Shown: positions 27,769-35,175 of the stretch, one piece after another | Position numbering within the stretch: position 1 is the stretch's first letter | Layout of the letters: each line of letters begins with the position of its first letter | From: Lentzea alba | Lineage (GTDB): Bacteria; Actinomycetota; Actinomycetes; Mycobacteriales; Pseudonocardiaceae | Assembly (NCBI RefSeq): GCF_011067745.1 | Contig: NZ_JAAMPJ010000015.1 | Location: 28,271 to 92,270, forward strand | Length of the DNA stretch: 64,000 nucleotides | Direction: 5' to 3' | Notes under the pieces: generated by a model | The model's input: the letters and a program-made list of their open reading frames with translations, nothing else | What the model was told of the DNA's origin: nothing | Database searches by the model: none | Program-made: the position numbers and the translations under genes

Positions 27769-29031
27769 GGCCGTGCAGGTGGTTCCGTTGAGGCGGAACG
27801 ACGTGGCCGCGCCCGGGTTGCCGTTGTGGGTGGCCTGAAGTCCGATTTGGACGGATGACCCGGCCGCGATCCTGGCTGTGTAGTCAACGTTGCGTGCTGT
27901 CACCGTGCCGCTGTCCGGCGCGTAGGTCGCACCCCACCCGTTGGTGATGCGCTGCCCGCCCGGCAGGGCGAAGTCGAGCGTCCAGCCGTCGATCGCCGTG
28001 CTGCCGGTGTTGGCGATGGTGATCTGGGCTGTGAGGCCGGTGTTCCACGGGTTCACCGCGTAGCCGACGGCGCACGTGGAGCTTCCCGGTGGGGGAGTCG
28101 TGGTGGTGGTCGTCGGGGGTTGGCCGGTGTCCAGCCCGAAGAACTGGATGGCGCGCAACGCCATGCCGCCCGCGGGCAATGAGTGCCCGGTGCCCTGCAA
28201 CGAGATCGCCTCGACCTTGTCGCTGTACCGCGTGCGCGTCCAGTTCGCCTGAGGAGAGTCGGTGGAGGTCGGCGTCGTCGGCAGGCCGTGGACGTTGGTC
28301 CACTGGTCGATCTCCTCGCCGAAGTTCGGGTAGCGCAGGATGTCGTCCTGAGTTCCGTGCCAGAGCTGCACGCGCGGCCGTTTGCCGGTGTAGCCGGGGT
28401 AGGCGGACCTGGCGATGTCGCCCCACTGCTGTGGGGTGCGAAGCAGGGTTCCGTTGGCGCACTCGCTGTTCCACTCGGAGCCGTTGGTGGTGGCGAAGCA
28501 ACCGGCGGGCACCCCGGCGAACGCCGCGCCCGCGTTGAAGACGTCCGGGTAGTTGGCGAGCATGACGTTGGTCATCATGGCGCCGGACGACGCACCGGTC
28601 ACGAAAACCCTGCTGGAGTCACCGTTGTGACGTTGAAGGACGTAGTTGACCATCGACATGAGCCCGACCGGGTCACTGCCTCCGTCACGGCGCAACGCCT
28701 GAGGTGAGGACACGTCGAAGCACTTGCTGTCCCGCGTGACGGTCGGGTAGATCACCGCGAACCCGTACTGGTCGGCGAGCCGGGCGAACTCGGTGCCGGA
28801 GTGGAAGGCCGTACCGCTACCGCCGCAGTAGTGCACCGCGAGCAGCACGGCGGGTTTCGGCGCCACGCGGTCCGGGACGTAGAGGTGCATGCGCAGGTTG
28901 CTGGGATTGGCGCCGAAGCCGGTGACTTCGGTGAGCGTTGCCGCGGCCGCCGGCGGGACGACGGTCAGCGCGAGTAGGCCGAGGAGCGTGCTCGCGGCTG
29001 CGCAGAGTGCCTTGATGCCGGTGCGTTTCAT
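27760..29031 (-). CDS. Secreted CE1-type esterase (PHB depolymerase family) with CBM2
   Basis: 423 aa. Signal peptide at 1-31 (ending PPAAAA), then an alpha/beta-hydrolase of the extracellular polyhydroxybutyrate-depolymerase/acetylxylan-esterase family: AVLLAVHYCGGSG, nucleophile elbow FVTGASSGAMMTNVM, WHGTQDDILRYPN and the late GTGHSLPAGG His. A Thr/Pro linker (TTTTTTPPP) leads to a CBM2 cellulose-binding domain (CAVGYAVNPWNTGLTAQI to the C-terminal TCTATP). It probably removes acetyl or feruloyl groups from plant cell-wall xylan. AAGGAGGAAG precedes the ATG. Confidence 0.9.
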   Translation of the reverse strand: MKRTGIKALCAAASTLLGLLALTVVPPAAAATLTEVTGFGANPSNLRMHLYVPDRVAPKPAVLLAVHYCGGSGTAFHSGTEFARLADQYGFAVIYPTVTRDSKCFDVSSPQALRRDGGSDPVGLMSMVNYVLQRHNGDSSRVFVTGASSGAMMTNVMLANYPDVFNAGAAFAGVPAGCFATTNGSEWNSECANGTLLRTPQQWGDIARSAYPGYTGKRPRVQLWHGTQDDILRYPNFGEEIDQWTNVHGLPTTPTSTDSPQANWTRTRYSDKVEAISLQGTGHSLPAGGMALRAIQFFGLDTGQPPTTTTTTPPPGSSTCAVGYAVNPWNTGLTAQITIANTGSTAIDGWTLDFALPGGQRITNGWGATYAPDSGTVTARNVDYTARIAAGSSVQIGLQATHNGNPGAATSFRLNGTTCTATP

Positions 29032-29088
29032 GACAGGTCGCTTCCTCCTTCGCCGAGGCGGACGCGGCTGAGGTTAGCCATCGAAAAC

Positions 29089-29100
29089 GTTATCGACAAC
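29089..29100. promoter_or_regulatory. LacI-type operator candidate upstream of the CE1-CBM2 esterase
   Basis: GTTATCGACAAC is palindromic at 10 of 12 positions and lies 58 bases upstream of the esterase ATG, close to a TATA run. GTTATCGATAAC-like dyads are common in front of actinobacterial sugar-responsive genes. It differs from the CebR box used by the neighbouring dehydrogenase. The regulator is inferred. Confidence 0.4.
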
Positions 29101-29356
29101 GATCTATATCGCCGGACGGGAGTCGTTGATCAGATTGCGGAGGGCCGGCAAATGCGGCGTTGGTGCCAATGGTCGTTCATTGGACGCCTTTGAGTCCTGG
29201 TGTGCCGCAGCGGTAGGAGGTAATTCGACTTTGTTCGACAACGAGAAGAAAAGTGGGTCCTCGAAGTTGTCCGGGAGAACGAAGATCAAGATTCTTCGCT
29301 CTCGCACCACCGAGGTCCGCGCGGTCCTCGACCGTGGGTGAGGCCGGGGCAGTGCG

Positions 29357-29665
29357 CTGGTGGAACGCCCAACCCGCACCGACGTCGGCAGCATCGGACA
29401 GCGCTGAGTCCACTCCAGCTCCACCAGCGAGCAGGATGCGGACGAGGTTGAGGTAGGCGCCCAACACGTGTCGGAAAGCGGACCGGCGGCGTCGAGCTGC
29501 CTCACGCACCTTGAGGTCCGGCAGAAGGAAACCGACTACGGCGAAAGCGGCGATCGCGACCGCGGAAGTCATCCACGGCATGCCGGCACCGCCGATGACC
29601 AGCGCGAGACCGAGGCAGGACGTGAACGCGGCACCGGCCAAGCCGCCAAGCGCCTTTGACTCCAG
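29357..29665 (-). pseudogene. TadC/GspF-like membrane protein fragment
   Basis: About 103 codons read ESKALGGLAGAAFTSCLG, then LLPDLKVREAARRRRSAFRH and YLNLVRILLAGGAGVDSAL. This pattern is the middle of type II secretion F-family proteins of Tad pili. The 5' end is cut at 29665 by transposase sequence, and homology fades after GWAFHQ. No other tad genes are present in the window. Bases 29101-29356 hold no other recognisable gene. Confidence 0.6.
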
Positions 29666-30199
29666 GTGCCGCCTGGGCAGCGACAGTACATTCTCGCCGT
29701 CATCCACCACGCCAGCCGGCGTGTATGGATAGCCGGCACCACTGCGCACCCCACCCATGCATGGGTCACCCAGGCCATCCGGAACTTGCTCATGGACCTC
29801 GAGGACACCAGACACGCTGCGCGGATTAGGTTTCTCATCCGTGATCGAGACGCCAAATACCCTGCGTTGATCGACGATCTCTTTGGTTCCGCGGGGATTG
29901 TGACGGTACTAACCGGTGTCCGGATGCCCCGCATGAACTCCATCGTCGAACGCTGGGTGAAGACATTTCGCGCCGAACTGCTGGACCGCACTCTGATCTG
30001 GAATGAAGCCCACCTACGGCACGCGCTGCGCGAGTACGAGCGGCACTACAACCAGCACCGCACCCACCGATCCCTCGCCGCCGCAGCGCCCTTGCGAGAC
30101 CGACCACAACCTCTTGGACCTGGCCAGATCGAACGCCTCGCGGTACTCCGACGGGACCGTCTCGGCGGAGTCATCCACGAGTATCGGCATGCCGCTTGA
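29666..30199 (+). pseudogene. Integrase-core transposase, 5'-truncated
   Basis: C-terminal three-fifths of a DDE transposase: RQYILAVIHHASRRVWIAG, THAWVTQAIRNLLMDLE, FLIRDRDAKYPALIDDLF (second Asp), MNSIVERWVKTFRAELLDR (Glu) and YERHYNQHRTHRSL. The first Asp and the DNA-binding head are missing, replaced by the TadC fragment on the other strand. The tail RLGGVIHEYRHAA and the sequence after the stop belong to the repeated 3' end described as a finding (copy A, 30170-30232). Confidence 0.8.
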
Positions 30200-30225
30200 C
30201 CTGTGCGGACGTAATTTTCGGCACG

Positions 30226-30330
30226 CACACGGTCACCGATCTGGAGCCGCTGCCGTTCGCGCTGGTGTGGCGGAGGGAGACGGAGAGCGAGCCCATCCGG
30301 GCCCTGGCCGGGATCATCCGTGACCTGGGT
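30226..30330 (+). pseudogene. LysR C-terminal fragment
   Basis: About 35 codons (TVTDLEPLPFALVWRRETES, then ALAGIIRDLG) match the last strand and helix of LysR effector domains. It begins exactly where the transposase 3' tail ends, so the rest of the regulator was replaced by the element. Bases to 30478 have no further recognisable coding content. Confidence 0.5.
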
Positions 30331-30478
30331 CCTCTCCCGGCTCTTGATGTCGTCCGTCACCTCGGGTGGGATCTGATGCCAAGCGGGCCGGGTGTTGCCT
30401 GGCTGTACGCCAATTCGCGCTGTCCCCGATGGGCAGGTGAGTGGCGGCGTCGCAGTCGTAGGAGCCGGCCCGGACAAA

Positions 30479-31969
30479 TTACGAGAGATCGAAGGGGGCG
30501 GGAGAGTGGCCTTCCCAGATCTGGCGGGATGCCTGTTCGGGGTAGGGCAGGGTCTTGGACTCGGTGTCCAGGACGCGGGTGAGGTGCTCGCCGGGCCGGT
30601 GAGCGGACCAGCCCGGGTCGCCGGTGGTGACGAAGCGGACCCATGCCTGCTGGAGTTCGCGGGAGAGCGTGACGGCCTCGGGAGTGGGCTCCTCGCCGAT
30701 GAGCTGGGTGCCGACGGGGCTGTCCAGCGTGCCGAACGCCAGGGGCATGTCGAGGCTGTGGCAGGCGCCCAGGATGCCGCCGAGGGCCGGGGCAACCCAG
30801 CACAGTTCGAACAGGTACGAGGTGCCGCCGGCTGCGGCGTTCGCCTCGGCCAGCTTCTGTGACGGCATGCGGAAGAGGGCGTCTGAGTACACCGTCTCCA
30901 CCAGCTCCTCCGGGCCTGCCTGCGGGAACGCGGCACGGTAGGCCCGCGCGCCGTCCGGCTGCGGGGCGAGCAGTTCCAGGGCTGCGTGGGCGTCCTGCTC
31001 GGTGAAGGTGCCGTACCGTCCGCTCATGACGCTGAAGTACCGGAATTCGTCCCGGGTGTGGCCGACGAGCAGTTCGGTCCCGCTCGCGCGCGCGCCGGTC
31101 AGCGCGGGCCACGGCGTTTCCGGGAGGACCTCACCGTCGACGACGGGGCACAGCGCGGTGCCGGTCTCCGTGAGGCGTCCCCAGCTCTCCCGGTGCGCGT
31201 GGAGGCCGGCGTTGAAGGAGGTGAGCTCGGCGGCCAGGTGCCAGGGGTCGATGTCGCGCAGGGCCTCGGCGGTGGGGCCCGCCGCGCCGAGCCGGTCCGC
31301 GAACGCGGCGGTGACCTGCCGTGCCAGCGCGGGGGTGCTGTACAGCCCCGGCACCGAATGAGCGATGGCCCGCCGGAACAGGCCGCGCGCGGACTTCATC
31401 GTCAGCAGGGCGGCGACCGAGCCCGCCCCGGCAGACACCCCGCCCACGGTGACCCGGCCGGGGTCGCCTCCGAAGGCGGCGATGTTGCGCTGCACCCACT
31501 CCAGCGCCGCGATCTGGTCGAGGAATCCGCGGTTGGGCGGCACGTCGTCGAGGAATGCGAATCCCTCCGCGCCCACGCGGCAGTTGATGGTCACCACGAC
31601 CACTCCCGCCTCGGCCAGCGCCGCCGGGTCGAACATCGGGTCGCTCGACGCCGCCGAGAGGTAGCCGCCCACGGGGATCCACACCAGCACCGGCAGTCCC
31701 GCCGCGCCGGGATCCGGAGTGCCGATGTTGAGCGTCAGCCAGTCGGTGCCCTGCGGGGGCACGGCGATCGGCAGGGACAGCGGCACCACGGGGCCGAACT
31801 CGACCGCCTGCCTCGTCCCCTCCCAGCGGTGCGGCGGCGCGGGCGCGGCGAAGCGGAGCGCTCCGACCGGGGGCTGGGCGTAGGGGATGCCGCGGAACAC
31901 CGTGTGCCCCTGCCGCCGGCGCCCCTGCACCACGCCTTCCGTGGTCCGTACCTCTGGCTGTTCGGACAT
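30479..31969 (-). CDS. Type-B carboxylesterase (para-nitrobenzyl esterase-like)
   Basis: 496 aa, normal length. TTEGVVQGRR and FRGIPYAQPPVGALRF open the family fold; the oxyanion strand is VLVWIPVGGYLSA; the nucleophile elbow is GGVSAGAGSVAAL, where the usual GESAG has Val for Glu but keeps the Ser. GHTRDEFRYF and GACHSLDMPLAFG supply the acid and His. No signal peptide. Divergent from a TetR regulator across about 100 bases, the normal arrangement for a substrate-inducible esterase. Confidence 0.9.
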   Translation of the reverse strand: MSEQPEVRTTEGVVQGRRRQGHTVFRGIPYAQPPVGALRFAAPAPPHRWEGTRQAVEFGPVVPLSLPIAVPPQGTDWLTLNIGTPDPGAAGLPVLVWIPVGGYLSAASSDPMFDPAALAEAGVVVVTINCRVGAEGFAFLDDVPPNRGFLDQIAALEWVQRNIAAFGGDPGRVTVGGVSAGAGSVAALLTMKSARGLFRRAIAHSVPGLYSTPALARQVTAAFADRLGAAGPTAEALRDIDPWHLAAELTSFNAGLHAHRESWGRLTETGTALCPVVDGEVLPETPWPALTGARASGTELLVGHTRDEFRYFSVMSGRYGTFTEQDAHAALELLAPQPDGARAYRAAFPQAGPEELVETVYSDALFRMPSQKLAEANAAAGGTSYLFELCWVAPALGGILGACHSLDMPLAFGTLDSPVGTQLIGEEPTPEAVTLSRELQQAWVRFVTTGDPGWSAHRPGEHLTRVLDTESKTLPYPEQASRQIWEGHSPAPFDLS

Positions 31970-32067
31970 GCCGACTCCCTCCCTCGAGCGGACCCCCAGG
32001 GTTATGGGTCAGATGTATTATGTCAACCGTATTGGAACAGTCTCGGGGTACGAGGGAGGGGCCGGCG

Positions 32068-32667
32068 ATGCCGAAACAGGTGGATCACCGCGGACGCCGC
32101 GAAGCGATCGCTCGCGCACTGTGGCGGGTGGTGGAGCAGCGCGGCGTCACACAGCTGACGATGCGCGTGGTGGCGCAGGAGGCGGGCATGTCACTCGGGC
32201 AGCTGCAGCACTACTTCGCCTCCCGGACCGCCATGCTCTCCTTCGCCATGGACCTCGCGTCCGAGCAGACCTCGATGCGCGTACACCAGGGCCTCGACAA
32301 GCTCGGTGACCGCCCGCACCCCCGTGACGTGCTGCGACTGACACTCGCGGAAATGCTTCCCCTGCATGCCGACGCCCGCGCGACCAGCCGGATGAGCGCC
32401 GCCTACGTCCTGGAGGCGCTGCACGACGAGGCCGTGCACGAGCAGGCGCGCCGCGGCCTCGTCCAAGGGCGGGCCCTCGTCGAGCAGTTGGTCCGCCAGG
32501 CGATCGCCGACGGGCACATCGACTCCAGCCACGACCCGGCGACCGAGACCAACCTGCTCCTCGCCCTCACCGGCTTCACCTCCCTGATCGAACTCGACGT
32601 GATCGAGCCCCAGGACGCGCTCGCCGCGATCGACGTGCACCTGGACCGGCTGTTCAGCAGTACGTGA
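32068..32667 (+). CDS. TetR-family regulator
   Basis: About 199 aa. Helix-turn-helix at residues 8-55 (RREAIARALWRVVEQRGV, TMRVVAQEAGMSLGQLQHYF), followed by an all-helical ligand domain with TetR_C_6-like features. ATG 32068 follows GAGGGAGGGG; an upstream in-frame ATG at 32020 is inside the shared promoter. A TATTAT box at 32016-32021 (plus) and TTGACA at 32026-32021 (minus) overlap, so one operator could control both divergent genes. Likely represses the carboxylesterase and itself. Confidence 0.87.
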   Translation: MPKQVDHRGRREAIARALWRVVEQRGVTQLTMRVVAQEAGMSLGQLQHYFASRTAMLSFAMDLASEQTSMRVHQGLDKLGDRPHPRDVLRLTLAEMLPLHADARATSRMSAAYVLEALHDEAVHEQARRGLVQGRALVEQLVRQAIADGHIDSSHDPATETNLLLALTGFTSLIELDVIEPQDALAAIDVHLDRLFSST

Positions 32668-32789
32668 CCTGCCCCCGGACGCGGGGGCAGATTGGGACAA
32701 GATCCGCTCTAGTCCGGCCGCTCCCCGGCCTGGTCCACGACGCCGATCGCGACGCGAGTGAAGATCGACCAGGTCGCTCCCCTCTCGAT

Positions 32790-33128
32790 GCGCCATTCCA
32801 CCGCCTTGTGCTCGCGTCCGTGCTCGCCCACTGCCCGGAACTGAACGCGCTCGCCCGCCACGTCCGCTCCTTCGCCGACATGCTCGTCCGGCTCCAGGGT
32901 GAACGCCTTCCGCAGTGGATCAACGAGATCCAGGCCGACGACCTGTCCAGGCTGCACAACTTCGCCGCCAGCCTCCTGCGCGACCTGCCCGCAGTCACTG
33001 CAGGACTCACCCTGCCGTGGAACTCAGGCTCTGTCGAAGGACACGTCAATCGGATCAAGATGCTCAAACGCCAGATGTTCGGCCGCGCCGGATTCCACCT
33101 GCTCCGCAAACGAACCCTCCTGGCGTGA
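32790..33128 (+). pseudogene. ISL3-family transposase C-terminal fragment
   Basis: About 113 codons: FADMLVRLQGERLPQWINEI, DLPAVTAGLTLPWNSGSVEG, HVNRIKMLKRQMFGRAGFHL. This is the conserved end of DDE_Tnp_ISL3 proteins with the catalytic Glu (GSVEGHVNRIK). The N-terminal zinc finger and first two Asp are absent. Bases 33129-33250 show nothing recognisable. Confidence 0.8.
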
Positions 33129-33250
33129 CAATCCGTTGCCGGACCACAAAACTTGAGCCAGAGCCACTTCAGGCAGACAGAATCAGTGTCGCGATCGCCG
33201 CGTCGACGGTGTGAGATCCAGGTGCCCGCGACACCGCTGACCTTGCGCAG

Positions 33251-33326
33251 CTGATCAACGAGTACGAACCTCCAGCCGCCTGATGCGCAGGCCAGACACT
33301 TGGGCCGTGTTTTGGAGCCCCACAGG
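33251..33326 (+). repeat. Transposase 3' tail, copy B
   Basis: LINEYEPPAA codons, TGA, then the element end finishing in TTTTGGAGCCCCACAGG. Only the tail survives. It directly abuts a truncated TPR gene on the other strand. Confidence 0.75.
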
Positions 33327-33334
33327 CCCGGCCG

Positions 33335-33595
33335 AGTGCGCAGCTGCCGCGCCAGGTCGACCAGATCGACGAGGATGCTGGAGTGGTCGGCACCGAATGC
33401 CAGAGCACGGTCGGCGACGATCCCTTCGAGCTCCGTCGCCGCGCGGCTGGGATCTCCGGTGCGCCAGCGCCACCGCGCGATGACTCCCCGCGTCGAAAGG
33501 GTGTGCGGATGATCATCGCCAAGCACTCGCGCCCGATCGTCCAAGACTATCCGCAGTGCGGCGGCCGCTCCGGCCGGATCCCGGCCATTCCCGCG
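33335..33595 (-). pseudogene. TPR-repeat protein fragment
   Basis: About 87 codons with two tetratricopeptide units of the large actinobacterial kind: DPAGAAAALRIVLDDRARVL, GDDHPHTLSTRGVIARWR, DPSRAATELEGIVADRALAF. Both ends are cut by copies of the same transposase tail (B on one side, C on the other). The original gene was probably an NB-ARC/TPR regulator; none of that remains. Confidence 0.6.
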
Positions 33596-33604
33596 GTTCG
33601 TCGG

Positions 33605-33877
33605 CACTGTTAGGCGAGAGCTCACAGGCCGGCTGCTCATCATCAATGAGCATCACCTGACGTCAGTGCTGAACCGCTACGTGTCCCACTACAACCACCG
33701 ACGGCCACGCAGAGCGCGGGACCACGCTCCACCACGACCCGACTACCCGACCAGAGACCCAACCTGTAGATCCGTACGTCGTCGGCGAGTGCTCGGCGGC
33801 TTGATCAACGAGTACGAACCTGTAGCGGCTTGATGTGCAGGTCAGGTCTATTGCGCCACGTTTTGGCACCCCACAGG
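33605..33877 (+). pseudogene. Transposase C-terminal fragment and 3' tail, copy C
   Basis: Reads RELTGRLLIINEHHLTSVL, then NRYVSHYNHRRPRRARDHAP and VLGGLINEYEPVAA, stop at 33831-33833, and the element end TTTTGGCACCCCACAGG. It is the longest intact copy of this family's C-terminus in the window. It ends only 26 bases before the start of the first pseudokinase gene. Confidence 0.8.
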
Positions 33878-33903
33878 GTGGCGTCGCTAGGATGGAGCCC
33901 GCG

Positions 33904-35175
33904 ATGGGGACTGATCACGGTTTCGGCGACCTGGTGCCACGCGGCACCGGGCCCAGGGCGACGGTGTACGCGGGAATCCGCGCCGACACCGGGGAGGCCG
34001 TCGCGCTCAAGGTGTTCCGCGCGAAGTTGCCGCGCCGTACCCGCACCGAGGTCGAACGTGAGCTCGCCCGCCTCGCGCCGCTGCGCGCCGGGGCGTCCGT
34101 GCTGGTCGTGGACGGGCTGGAAGATCTCGGCGACCGCACCGCGTTGCGGATGGAGCTGTGCACGCAGTCGCTGACAGATGTGGTGGAGGAGGAAGGCCCA
34201 CTGCCGATCCCGGACGCGATCGCCCTCGGCAGGCGGCTCTCCGAGGCGCTCGCGGCGGCGCACGAGGCGGGCATCGTCCACGGTGGCGTCACGCCGGGCA
34301 ACGTCTTGTACCGGCCGTCGGGTGAGCCCGTGCTCGCGGACTTCGGCGTCACATTGCGCCTGGCGTTCCCGCACGAGGGTGGCGACGGGATCGACTTCCT
34401 CGCACCGGAAACGCTGGAGCGCGGCACCGCCGACGAACGTTCCGACCTCTATGGCCTGGGTGCCGTGCTGCACCTGGCGTTGTCGGGATTGTCACCGCAT
34501 CCCGCGCGGCTCGGCGAGCACCCGGACGACCGCAAGCTCCGCGTGCTCGGCTCGACCGTGCCCCGGCCTGACCGCCCCGACCTGCCCGACGAACTCGCGG
34601 AACTGGTGAGGGCGCTGCTCGCGAAGGATCCGGCGCTCCGCCCCGGCAGCATGCGCGACGTGGCCACGTGGCTTGGCAGGCTGTCCGCGGCCTCCGCCCC
34701 GGCCCCTGTGCCGCCCCGTCCTCCGATGCCACAGGGCACCCCCGTGTTCGTCTCCGCGCCGGGCACGACCGGCAGGAAGCATCCCGCGTTGCCGGTGATA
34801 GCCGGTGCGGCCGGGTTGCTCCTCGTCGTCGCGCTGGGGGTGTTCCTGATGCGCAGCGATCCTCCGGTGCGGGGCGGTGCGTCCACCTACGTGCCGACCT
34901 CGCCGGCGAAGGCGGTCGTCGTCGCGCTGGTCGAGCCCGTCGACAACGTCGACCACGTGGACCTGCGGTGGGAGAGCCAGGAACAGCTGGTGTTCGCCGT
35001 TGTGGTCGTGGGGGAGGGTGAGCAGCCGAAGGTGCTGCCCGCCAAGCAGAACCGCTCGCTCAAGGTCGAGGTGGACCCGGCCCGCAGGTACTGCTTCGTC
35101 GTGCAGGGCACCGACGGCAACCAAATCTACGAGAGCAAGCCGAAGTCGTTGCGCGGCGGGACCTGCAAGCGTTAG
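33904..35175 (+). CDS. Membrane-anchored protein kinase-like pseudokinase 1
   Basis: 423 aa. Kinase-like domain at 8-265: glycine loop GTGPRATVYAG, VALKVF (Lys36), DFG kept at 146-148, and a C-lobe with TADERSDLYGLGAVLHLAL. The catalytic HRD is HGG (126-128), so the proton-accepting Asp is missing. Then a Pro linker, one membrane helix (about 300-322) and an extracellular beta-sandwich-like domain (VDLRWESQEQLVFAVVV, YCFVVQGTDG). Paralogue of the protein at 46180-47340. ATG 33904 has GGAG seven bases upstream. Tail-to-tail with the transglutaminase-like gene. Role inferred: binding or sensing, not phosphorylation. Confidence 0.83.
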   Translation: MGTDHGFGDLVPRGTGPRATVYAGIRADTGEAVALKVFRAKLPRRTRTEVERELARLAPLRAGASVLVVDGLEDLGDRTALRMELCTQSLTDVVEEEGPLPIPDAIALGRRLSEALAAAHEAGIVHGGVTPGNVLYRPSGEPVLADFGVTLRLAFPHEGGDGIDFLAPETLERGTADERSDLYGLGAVLHLALSGLSPHPARLGEHPDDRKLRVLGSTVPRPDRPDLPDELAELVRALLAKDPALRPGSMRDVATWLGRLSAASAPAPVPPRPPMPQGTPVFVSAPGTTGRKHPALPVIAGAAGLLLVVALGVFLMRSDPPVRGGASTYVPTSPAKAVVVALVEPVDNVDHVDLRWESQEQLVFAVVVVGEGEQPKVLPAKQNRSLKVEVDPARRYCFVVQGTDGNQIYESKPKSLRGGTCKR

